Shown here piece by piece: positions 33,279-40,716 of a stretch of 64,000 nt of DNA. This DNA comes from Nocardia neocaledoniensis. GTDB taxonomy: Bacteria; Actinomycetota; Actinomycetes; Mycobacteriales; Mycobacteriaceae. The stretch lies in NCBI RefSeq assembly GCF_003182135.1, contig NZ_QGTL01000007.1, positions 186,001 through 250,000 on the forward strand, in the 5' to 3' direction. How positions within the stretch are numbered: the first letter of the stretch is position 1; each line of letters begins with the position of its first letter. The translations under genes were made by a program, and so were the position numbers. The notes under the pieces were generated by a model that did not search any database, was not told where the DNA came from, and saw only the letters and a program-made list of their open reading frames with translations.

Positions 33279-33910
33279 AAGCCGTAACGATCACAGGTTG
33301 TGTCCTCGTCGCACTGGCTGCATCTGCTTGCAGTCCGTCGACGGATACCGACAACGCCGATCCCTCGGGCTTGGGTACATCGGCTGGTTCGACAGCTACG
33401 CAAGCGGCTCGTCCGACGTTGACGGATCCGAGGCTCCAGCCGCCGTCGCAAGACAATGAGTACACGCAATCGACCAACCGACCGAAGGTGGTCTTCGACC
33501 CGTGCACCTGGATCAGTGACGCAGACATCGAGTCCGTGGGTTTTCGCCCCGGGTCCCGGAAGCGTGGATCGGATCTTGTCGCCGAGTACACGTTTTTGAC
33601 CTGCGATTTCCGCACACCGGACAGCGCGCTGTCGCTCGGTCTGGACTCCGGAAACGTCACATGGGAGGAGGACCTGCAAAAGAACGGGCATGTGCTGGAG
33701 CCGACGACAGTAAACGGCCGCCAAGCAGGACTGTTGCGGGGCGAGAAGGGCGACGAGTCGTTGTGCAGAGTGCACCTGCGGACGAAAGTCGGAGTCGTCA
33801 TTGTCCGGACTCACAGCCTTAGCCTTGGCCGGAGCCAGAACCTCGACCCCTGCGCGAACATCATGGAAATCGCCTCGGTAGTAGAGAAATCCATCGGTAA
33901 GGAGAACTGA
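33275..33910 (+). CDS. DUF3558 lipoprotein
   Basis: A 211-residue lipoprotein. Signal MKAVTITGCVLVALAASAC with the lipobox ASAC (Cys19), a Ser/Thr/Asp-rich linker, then the DUF3558 domain: VVFDPCTWISDADIESVGF, AEYTFLTCDFRTPD, NGRQAGLLRGEKGDESLC and NLDPCANIMEIASVVEKS. The family is confined to actinobacteria and is frequently next to T7SS cargo genes in Nocardia and Rhodococcus as I recall; its role is unknown. ATG 33275 overlaps the stop of the preceding small gene. The next gene starts 2 nt later. Confidence 0.85.
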   Translation: MKAVTITGCVLVALAASACSPSTDTDNADPSGLGTSAGSTATQAARPTLTDPRLQPPSQDNEYTQSTNRPKVVFDPCTWISDADIESVGFRPGSRKRGSDLVAEYTFLTCDFRTPDSALSLGLDSGNVTWEEDLQKNGHVLEPTTVNGRQAGLLRGEKGDESLCRVHLRTKVGVVIVRTHSLSLGRSQNLDPCANIMEIASVVEKSIGKEN

Positions 33911-33912
33911 CG

Positions 33913-35245
33913 ATGGCGGACGGGGGACAAGATCCGCTGATCGAGGTTCTGTCGACGACATCCGGACTGCCGCTCGAGCCGACCGCGAGTGGGCGGCAGC
34001 AGCAGTCGGGGGCCGAGCAGCAGCAGGAGTCGCTCAGTCACGGGGGTACGGATCCGAAGTACATCGCGGATTTCGAAGTCTTCGAGGGGCTTTCGCACGA
34101 GGAAATCTACAGTGCGGTGCAGCAGATGCAGCCGGGGGTGATGCAGCAGTTCGGGGACCAGTGGGTCACGATGTTCACTGAGATCTCCGGTGCGGTGACC
34201 GGGTTGATGATTCAGACCGCACGGGCGGCTTCGAGCCTGCACGGCGCGTTCGCTTCGGCGGGGGAGGCCGCCGGGCGGCAATTCGTCACCGAGGCCACCG
34301 ACGTGTATACGGTGCTGTCGGCGGTGGGGCATCGGGTGAAGGCCGCCGCCTATGGCGCCGAAGCGGTGAAAGTGGCTGTGCCGGAGCCGGTGAACTCGAG
34401 TGTCGCGGTCGACACCGGGACGTCGGTGCCCGCGACCCTGGTCGAACTCGCGGTTCCCGGCGAGTCCGCGGCGCTCGAGCGGGGAGAAGGAGGATCGCCG
34501 GCTGCAGGCGATCGCGGCGATGAACCTGACCTACAAGCCGACTTACGGGCCCGCCGGTGAGAATGTTCCGACCTTCGTCGCGCCGACGCAGCCGGGTACC
34601 GGAGGAGATACCGGTACGGGCACCGGTGATGGTGGTTCGAGGACCGGTGACGGCACCGGTTCCGGAACCGGCGACGGTGCCGACGCAGGAACTCCCGACA
34701 CCGCCACTGCGGACACCGCACTACCTGAAACCGCCGAGGACGGCGGCGACGACACCGCCGCGGCGGGAACCGATACCGGGGAGTCCGACGACGACACCAC
34801 CTCGCAGGGGCAGAACAGTGCCGACCCCACGGCCACCAATCCCGCCGCGACGTCACCGTCCTCGGTCGCGCCCGGCACCGGCGGGGGCGGCGGGTCGGGC
34901 GGCGGTGGTGGTGGCGCGGGCGGTGGCTCGAATCCGGGCGGCGGCACGCTCGCTCCCGGCGGGGCGGTAGCTGGGCGCTCCGGCGCGGGTGTGGGTCAAA
35001 ATGCCGTGGCCGCCGGAGGTTCCGGTGCGGCGGCAGCTACGCGCGGCATGAGCCCGGGAATGATGGGCGCGCCTGGCGCGCGCGGCGGCAAAGGCGAGGA
35101 CGACGAGGAACACAAGGCGCCCGACTACCTGCGCGGAGTGCAGCCCGAACTGTTCGGCGCCGACCAGCCCGCGGTGCCGGAAGCGATCGGAGCGGACGCG
35201 CCCGCGACTCGCCTCGCCGACCAGGACGCCGGTAGCGCGTCGTGA
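33913..35245 (+). pseudogene. PPE-like T7SS substrate with a one-base frameshift
   Basis: The first frame (33913-34560) encodes MADGGQDPLIEVLSTTSGLP, then a helical PPE/WXG-like domain (LSHEEIYSAVQQMQPGVMQQ to VGHRVKAAAYGAEAVKVAV), and ends in unrelated sequence. At the G run 34481-34484 one extra base moves the frame; the +1 frame then reads EKEDRRLQAIAAMNLTYKPT, a Gly/Thr/Asp-rich linker (34570-35060) and a conserved-looking tail, EEHKAPDYLRGVQPELFGAD. Reconstructed length 443 residues. Its stop overlaps the EspG-like start. Sequencing error, pseudogene or frameshifting are all possible. Confidence 0.75.
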
Positions 35246-35946
35246 GCTGGACGTTCACGGCCGACGAGTTCGCCTCTGTGTGGCAGCGCGAAACCGGCTA
35301 CGACCGATATCCTTTTCCGCTCACGCTGCACTCGGCCGCGGTCACCGAGACCGGGTATGAGGAGTTCGCACGGGCGGCCGCGTCGCGCTGGCCTACCGGC
35401 GCCGATCTCGACCTGACCGCCGTACTACGACACGCGGCCCGTCCCGATACAGCGCTGGCGGCGTTCAGCGAGACCGGGCCGAGGCTGCGAGCCTACGGCG
35501 CCCGCTCCGGGGATCGTGGCGTCGTGATCCGGCAGTACGACGACAACAGCGTCGAAGTGTTCTCCGGCAGTGCGGGAATGGTGACACGCGCCTTCGCCGC
35601 CTTCCTCGGTGAGCAGCCCGCCGGACAGGCGGGGCACCTCGTCGAGGACATCGACCGGCTGGGGGCGCATTTCGAATCCTGGCAGCGCCCAGCTGATTCC
35701 ACTGCCGCCCGGATGCACCGGCTGGCCACCGCCACCCGCGTGGCATCCGGACGGATCGAGTCCAGGGGCGGGCTGCACAACGAACGACCGGCGCCGCCAC
35801 GGTATTTGACCTGGCTCGACGTCGCGTGCGACGGCCGCTACCTGACCTACCGGCGATACCGCGATCTACATCTCGAGCCCGCGGGCAAACAGCGGCTGAT
35901 CGACGCGATCGATGCCATCGCGACAGTGGCCGCTCACGACGACTGA
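35242..35946 (+). CDS. EspG family T7SS chaperone
   Basis: A 234-residue protein starting SWTFTADEFASVWQRETGYDRYPFPL, the opening typical of the EspG family (PF14011). The rest alternates strands and helices, for example RAYGARSGDRGVVIRQYDDN and APPRYLTWLDVACDGRYLTY. EspG binds the tip of PE-PPE dimers in the cytosol and keeps them soluble for the ESX machinery. GTG 35242 overlaps the PPE-like stop by 4 nt, so chaperone and client are coupled. It appears intact even though two genes upstream are broken. Confidence 0.88.
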   Translation: MSWTFTADEFASVWQRETGYDRYPFPLTLHSAAVTETGYEEFARAAASRWPTGADLDLTAVLRHAARPDTALAAFSETGPRLRAYGARSGDRGVVIRQYDDNSVEVFSGSAGMVTRAFAAFLGEQPAGQAGHLVEDIDRLGAHFESWQRPADSTAARMHRLATATRVASGRIESRGGLHNERPAPPRYLTWLDVACDGRYLTYRRYRDLHLEPAGKQRLIDAIDAIATVAAHDD

Positions 35947-36046
35947 GGGAAAGTCAGCGCCCGGCTCAACAGCGATCCGGCGCCGTACCCGGTCCAGCGA
36001 TGGTGGCACCTGGGCTCCGGCGGACCGTCCTGGCAGGGTGGGCCGC

Positions 36047-36796
36047 ATGGGGTTCGAGGAGTTGGTGGACGAGGCGGCCGCCGTGTCGGTGGCCGGGTGG
36101 GATTTCTCGTGGCTGGATGGGCGGGCGAGTGAGGAGCGGCCGTCGTGGGGGTATCAGCGGTTGCTCGGGGAGCGGTTGAAAAGTGCTGCCGCCGCGTTGG
36201 ATCTGCAGACCGGTGGGGGCGAGGTGCTCGCGGGGGTGCCGGAGTTTCCGCCGACCATGGTCGCCACCGAATCGTGGCCGCCGAATGTGGCGGCCGCGAC
36301 CGCGCTGCTGCATCCGCGCGGGGCCGTGGTGGTCGCGACGGCGGATGAGCCGCCGTTTCCGTTCGGCGACAACGCCTTCGATCTGGTGACCGCCCGGCAT
36401 CCGGCCACCGTCTGGTGGGACGAGATCGCCCGCGTGCTGCGGCCCGGCGGTGCCTATTTCGCCCAGCACGTCGGGCCCGCGAGCGTGTTCGAGCTGGTCG
36501 AGTTCTTTCTCGGGCCGCAGCCGGTGGCCCGGCGGGCCAGGCATCCCGACGACGAGTCCGCCGCCGCGCGGGCCGCGGGTCTGGAGATCGTCGATTTGCG
36601 GACCGAGCGGCTGCGGATGGAATTCGGCGACATCGGCGCTGTCGTCTATTTCCTGCGCAAGGTGATCTGGATGGTGCCCGGCTTCACCGTCGACGCCTAC
36701 CGGGACCGGCTCCGCGACCTGTATCGGCGCATCGAGTCGGACGGCCCCTTCGTCGCCTACTCCTCGCGCACGCTCATCGACGCCGTCAAACCCTGA
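36047..36796 (+). CDS. SAM-dependent methyltransferase
   Basis: A 249-residue class I methyltransferase-like protein: MVATESWPPNVAAATALLHP, PPFPFGDNAFDLVTARHPAT and ARVLRPGGAYFAQHVGP correspond to motifs II to post-III of the UbiE/Methyltransf_11 type. The glycine-rich motif I is degenerate in this branch, so SAM binding is probable but not certain. AGGGTGGG precedes ATG 36047. The 3' end overlaps the convergent MFS gene by 11 nt. It marks the right side of the T7SS cargo genes and has no evident tie to them. Confidence 0.78.
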   Translation: MGFEELVDEAAAVSVAGWDFSWLDGRASEERPSWGYQRLLGERLKSAAAALDLQTGGGEVLAGVPEFPPTMVATESWPPNVAAATALLHPRGAVVVATADEPPFPFGDNAFDLVTARHPATVWWDEIARVLRPGGAYFAQHVGPASVFELVEFFLGPQPVARRARHPDDESAAARAAGLEIVDLRTERLRMEFGDIGAVVYFLRKVIWMVPGFTVDAYRDRLRDLYRRIESDGPFVAYSSRTLIDAVKP

Positions 36797-38189
36797 CTCC
36801 GCGATTCGCCGCCGCTCCGCCGAACGGATTCCGCTTCGGCACCGCGATTTTCGGGTCGCCTGGCCGCCTCGGCATCGCCGCGCCGACCAGTCCCAGCACG
36901 CAGATGGCGGCGGCGATGACGAAGGGGATCGCCGCCGTGCCGCCGCCGTGTCGCTGGCTCAACGCCACGCCGGCGACCGCCGCGGCGAGAGTGGCGCCGA
37001 CCTGACGGGTCGCGTTGAGCACGCCGCCGACGGAGCCCGCGGCCTCGACCCCGGCGTGGTCCACCGCGTACCCGACCAATGCGGGCAGCGTCCAGGAGAC
37101 CCCGAGCCCACACGCCAGCAGGCCGACACCCAGCACCACAGGCTGCTCCTCTCCCACGCTCGCGACGGCGACCATGAGCAGGCCGACCGGGAAGGCGACG
37201 AAACCCATCCGGATCGGCAGCAGTGGGCCGTAGGCCGCGACGAGACGCCCAGTGGCCAAAGGGTTCAGCGCTATCAGCACAGTCATCGGCAACAGCGTCA
37301 TGCCCGCCCGCTCGGCGGTCGTGTCGAGCAGCAGCGGAACGGCGAAGAGCACGGTCGTCAGGCCGTAGTTGACCGCCGCGCCCCACCCGAAGGCTTGCCA
37401 CACCGCGCGCTGACGGCGCACGGAGGCCGCGACGATCGGTGCGGTCGAAGTGCGATCCGCGACGGCGGTTCCGCACCCACACGTCAGGGCGATGAGCCCA
37501 CACGCCGCGGCCGCCGGCCAGTTCCGCTGGCCCACCAGGGTGATCGCGACAGTGGCCGTGGCCAGCGTCGCCGCCAGTCCGAGGTGCGGCAGCCAGGAGA
37601 TCCGGCGGACGTGCCGCGCGCTGACGATCGGGGTCCGGCACAGCAGGAGAACGAGCACGGCCATCGGGACATTGATGAGGAACACCGCGCGCCAGTCGTA
37701 GCGAACGAGGAGAAACCCGCCCAGTACCGGACCGGCGGCCATCGCCGCACCGCTGATCGCCGCCCAGGCGCTGATGGCGCGCCCGCGAGCCCTCGGCTCG
37801 GCGTACAGGCCGGCGATCAGGCCCAGCGAACTGGGCACGATCGCTGCGGCGAACAGGCCGAGCAGCGCCCGGCACACGAGCAGCGATCCCAGGCCGGGTG
37901 ACACTGCGCACCCGAGGGACGCGGCCGCGAAGCCGATCACGCCGCCGAGGAAGACCGGATAGGCGCCGAGCCGGTCGGCGAGGCTGCCGCCGAGCACCAG
38001 CGCGGCCGCCAGCGTCATCGTGTAGATCGTGGTCGCCCAGCCGACACCGACGACGCCGATGTGCAGCGAGGCCATCAGGCTCGGCTCGGCGACGGCGAGG
38101 GCCGTGATGTCGAGCAGCACCATGAAATAGGCCAGTGAGACGCCGATCAACTGGGTGTGCGGACGACGAACGGGTGGTTCCGCGGACAT
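36786..38189 (-). CDS. DHA2 family MFS transporter
   Basis: A 467-residue exporter with about 13-14 helices. SLAYFMVLLDITALAVAEPS is helix 1 with a drug:H+ antiporter-2 pattern (LDITALAVA), GGSLADRLGAYPVF is motif A and GPVLGGFLLVRYDWRAVFLI is motif C. Start ATG 38189 is preceded by AAGGAG. The frame extends upstream on paper but without homology. It is divergent from a LysR regulator, with a shared palindrome, so that regulator probably controls it. The substrate is unknown. Confidence 0.88.
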   Translation of the reverse strand: MSAEPPVRRPHTQLIGVSLAYFMVLLDITALAVAEPSLMASLHIGVVGVGWATTIYTMTLAAALVLGGSLADRLGAYPVFLGGVIGFAAASLGCAVSPGLGSLLVCRALLGLFAAAIVPSSLGLIAGLYAEPRARGRAISAWAAISGAAMAAGPVLGGFLLVRYDWRAVFLINVPMAVLVLLLCRTPIVSARHVRRISWLPHLGLAATLATATVAITLVGQRNWPAAAACGLIALTCGCGTAVADRTSTAPIVAASVRRQRAVWQAFGWGAAVNYGLTTVLFAVPLLLDTTAERAGMTLLPMTVLIALNPLATGRLVAAYGPLLPIRMGFVAFPVGLLMVAVASVGEEQPVVLGVGLLACGLGVSWTLPALVGYAVDHAGVEAAGSVGGVLNATRQVGATLAAAVAGVALSQRHGGGTAAIPFVIAAAICVLGLVGAAMPRRPGDPKIAVPKRNPFGGAAANRGVRV

Positions 38190-38274
38190 CGAATCTCCTT
38201 GACGCGGACGAACGGGACGCCCCACAGATTCCGTCGCCGTCGTCACGGACTCGACCGGGTCCGCCGCACGGGCA

Positions 38275-38289
38275 TTCGGAATATCCGAA
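38275..38289. promoter_or_regulatory. LysR-type operator between MFS and LysR genes
   Basis: TTCGGA-ATA-TCCGAA (38275-38289), a perfect 6-bp inverted repeat containing a T-N11-A LysR box, centred 28 nt before the LysR start and 93 nt before the MFS start. This is the standard place for a LysR regulator to control itself and its divergent target. Confidence 0.6.
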
Positions 38290-38309
38290 CACCGGCTTAG
38301 GGTGAGCGG

Positions 38310-39188
38310 GTGGACACCGAGCAACTGCGGACCGCGATCGCGTTGGTGCGGCATCGGACGGTCAACAACACCGCCGCGGCGCAGGGCCTCGCGCCGTCCA
38401 CCATCTCCGATCGGGTGCGCAGGCTGGAGGCCGAGCTCGGGACGGCGTTGTTCACCCGCGACCGGGCCGGCATGCACCCCACCGCGGCGGGCCGCTCCTA
38501 TCTCACGGCCGCGGCCGATGCTCTGAACGCCCTCGACCGCGCGGCCGAACAGCTCAGCGCGACACCGGATCTCATCGTCGGGGCGCAGGCCTCCATCGTG
38601 GCGGAACTGCTCCCCGCCGTCCTCGACGAGCTGCGGCGCGCGCACCCGGACCTGCGCGTCCAGCTGCGCCCGGACACGGATCGCGATCGACTCCTCACCG
38701 CGCTCGAACGCGGCGAGACCGACGCCGTCGTCCTCCTCGACACCGGCGAGCACATCGGCGATCTCGGGTTTCCGAGACCGTCGCCGGACCTCGCCCACCT
38801 GGACGTGCGCGAGGTCGCCATGGCCGTCGTCACCTCACCGGGGCATCCGCTGCTCGGACGTCGGGTGACCATGGCGGAGATCCAGCGCACGGGTGGTCTG
38901 ATCGGCCGCGAACCACGGTGTTCCTTCTGGATGGCCACCCGGCGATGGCTCGGACCCGATGTCGACCTCACCGCCGTCGGTGGCCTGGCACAGGTTCGCG
39001 AATGGGTCGCCGCCGACCGCGGCATCGCCCTGCTACCCGAGTTCGCGGTGCGGGCCGACCTCGACTCCGGCCGGCTCGCCGCCGTCGACGTTCCGGCGCC
39101 GCCCCTGCGGCTGCGTCTCCTCTGGCGCGACGGCCAGGACGGTGAAGGCCGGCTTCGCCCATTGCTCTACGCCCTCACCCAGGCCTGA
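38310..39188 (+). CDS. LysR family transcriptional regulator
   Basis: A 292-residue regulator. The winged helix-turn-helix is at residues 5-62: LRTAIALVRHRTVNNTAAAQ, then LAPSTISDRVRRLEAELGTALF. A periplasmic-binding-protein-like effector domain follows (LIVGAQASIVAELLPAVLDE, GHPLLGRRVTMAEI, AVGGLAQVREWVAADRGIAL). GTG 38310 lies 20 nt beyond the palindrome. It probably activates the divergent MFS exporter when its unknown ligand is present. Confidence 0.92.
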   Translation: MDTEQLRTAIALVRHRTVNNTAAAQGLAPSTISDRVRRLEAELGTALFTRDRAGMHPTAAGRSYLTAAADALNALDRAAEQLSATPDLIVGAQASIVAELLPAVLDELRRAHPDLRVQLRPDTDRDRLLTALERGETDAVVLLDTGEHIGDLGFPRPSPDLAHLDVREVAMAVVTSPGHPLLGRRVTMAEIQRTGGLIGREPRCSFWMATRRWLGPDVDLTAVGGLAQVREWVAADRGIALLPEFAVRADLDSGRLAAVDVPAPPLRLRLLWRDGQDGEGRLRPLLYALTQA

Positions 39189-39198
39189 CCGGCGCCGT

Positions 39199-40092
39199 TC
39201 AGTCCTCGACGGCGAACGCGGCCGACAGCGGCGGCAACATCGCCCTGGCATCGGCTCCGGCGAACCACAGGCCGACGGCGAAGACCGAGGTGGCCTCCAG
39301 ATACTTGGCCCGGTGCAGCCCGCCCGCTGGGAACGGCTGTAGCGCAAGGTCTTCCGCGAGGGCCGCGACGGTTCGCATGGCGGCGGGGTCGTCACCGCAG
39401 AGCGGTACGGCGAGCCGGGCGCCGTCGAACACGCGGTCCGTCCCGGCCCACACCTCGGCGGCGAGCAGGTTGAAAGCCTTGACCACATGGGCTTTCGGCG
39501 CCCCGGCCGCGATGCGCTCGGCCACCGCGTCCTCGCTCAATACGAACGCGGTCGTGCCGTCGGGCGCCGATTCATCGGGCAGGAAGGCATTGGTGCAGTC
39601 GATGACGACCTTGCCGTCCAGGGCGGTGCCGTGCGCGCGCAGCAACTCGGCCAACGCGCCCACCGGTACGGCCATGAGCACGACCTCGGCCCACTCGATC
39701 GTCAGACCGATAGGGCCCGCGCGCACCGGGGTCGGTGCCACCGACCCGGAGTCGCCCGACTGTTCGGTGATCCGCGCGACCGGTCGACCTCCGGCGGCCG
39801 AACTCGTGTCGGGCTGGACGCCGGTCTCGTCGGCGCGCTGTGGCGCAGGCTCGACCGGTTCCGAGCTCGGGTCGAGCTGAGTAAGCCTTCCCTCGTGCGT
39901 GGCGACGGTTCCGGCACCCCTACCGGTGTCGAGCCGCCGCACGGCCGGGTCTCGCGACTCGCTGATCCGCTCGGCAAGTGCTTGCGCTGCGTCTGTCGAC
40001 CGCGCCGCGATGGCCACCTCGTGCCCCGCCGCGGCCCACCCGCCGCCCAGTGCAGCCGCCATCGCTCCCGCGCCGATGATTCCGATTCGCAT
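39199..40092 (-). CDS. NADPH-dependent F420-reductase-like oxidoreductase with an insertion
   Basis: A 297-residue protein of the NADP-binding family that includes F420H2:NADP reductase-like enzymes. MRIGIIGAGAMAAALGGGWA is the dinucleotide-binding site; ADVVLMAVP-type strand is present as EWAEVVLMAVPVGALAELLR; KVVIDCTNAFLPD and HVVKAFNLLAAEVW follow. Residues about 46-127 are an extra, probably disordered segment (rich in P, S, E, T and G) where relatives have only a few residues. ATG 40092 is chosen by homology. It is divergent from an HxlR regulator that probably controls it. Confidence 0.82.
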   Translation of the reverse strand: MRIGIIGAGAMAAALGGGWAAAGHEVAIAARSTDAAQALAERISESRDPAVRRLDTGRGAGTVATHEGRLTQLDPSSEPVEPAPQRADETGVQPDTSSAAGGRPVARITEQSGDSGSVAPTPVRAGPIGLTIEWAEVVLMAVPVGALAELLRAHGTALDGKVVIDCTNAFLPDESAPDGTTAFVLSEDAVAERIAAGAPKAHVVKAFNLLAAEVWAGTDRVFDGARLAVPLCGDDPAAMRTVAALAEDLALQPFPAGGLHRAKYLEATSVFAVGLWFAGADARAMLPPLSAAFAVED

Positions 40093-40153
40093 ATCAACTC
40101 CTGAGTTTCCGAGTGCCGACGATCGCGGCACCACAGACGCTAGGAATTCCGAT

Positions 40154-40171
40154 AGGCACTCGCGGGTGCCT
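40154..40171. promoter_or_regulatory. Inverted repeat between the reductase and HxlR genes
   Basis: AGGCAC (40154-40159), 6-bp spacer, GTGCCT (40166-40171): an exact inverted repeat in the 103-bp divergent intergenic region. It is a plausible HxlR operator for both genes. Confidence 0.45.
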
Positions 40172-40195
40172 CACGCCGGTGCCAGGCTGGTCCCC

Positions 40196-40618
40196 ATGAC
40201 CGCCGCACCGGCCGAACGTTCCGAATATCCGCCCTACGGCGACTACGAGGCCGACTGTCCGGCCAGGATGGGCGTCGACCTGTTCGGAAACTCCTGGCTA
40301 CCCGTGATCGTGTACATGCTGCGGGAGGGTCCGCTTCGTCACAGTGACCTTCTGACGGCCATCGGCGGCATCAGCCAGAAGATGCTCACGCAGACACTGC
40401 GCCGCATGGAACAGATGACGCTCGTACGCAGGCGCCGCTACGCCGAAGCGCCGCCGCGGGTGGAATACGAACTCACCGAAGCGGGCCGCGATCTGCTGCA
40501 GCCGATTTATGCGCTCGGCGCATGGGTCGACCCGGCACGGGGCCGCCGTGACCACCGCGATGTACGGCGACCCGCCGGACTGACACGCCCGGGACGGCCC
40601 CAGGTGCCTATCGGGTGA
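40196..40618 (+). CDS. HxlR family transcriptional regulator
   Basis: A 140-residue MarR-like winged-helix protein of the HxlR type. CPARMGVDLFGNSWLPVIVY is the family opening (one cysteine that can sense redox or electrophiles), then REGPLRHSDLLTAIGGISQK, MLTQTLRRMEQMTLVRRRRY (recognition helix) and PRVEYELTEAGRDL (wing). The C-terminus is basic. It is divergent from the reductase. HxlR members often sense quinones, aldehydes or diamide and switch on a neighbouring oxidoreductase. Confidence 0.9.
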   Translation: MTAAPAERSEYPPYGDYEADCPARMGVDLFGNSWLPVIVYMLREGPLRHSDLLTAIGGISQKMLTQTLRRMEQMTLVRRRRYAEAPPRVEYELTEAGRDLLQPIYALGAWVDPARGRRDHRDVRRPAGLTRPGRPQVPIG

Positions 40619-40700
40619 ACGGCGCGAGAACACCACGCCAAGGGCCTGTGACCTGCGCGAAACTTCGCCGACCCGCCACCGTGATGTCCCCGGGCACTCG

Positions 40701-40716
40701 TACGATCAAAGGCGTG
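40701..40716 (+). promoter_or_regulatory. senX3: Probable leaderless promoter of senX3
   Basis: TACGAT (40701-40706) is a good -10 hexamer; the GTG start of senX3 follows 7 nt later at 40714. Transcription would begin at the start codon. This explains why no ribosome site is seen. Confidence 0.5.

Noticed and set aside
34580..34990. Low-complexity GC-rich repeat as a mobile element or replication feature
   Set aside because: In the +1 frame it is the Gly/Thr/Asp linker of the PPE-like protein and has no terminal repeats.
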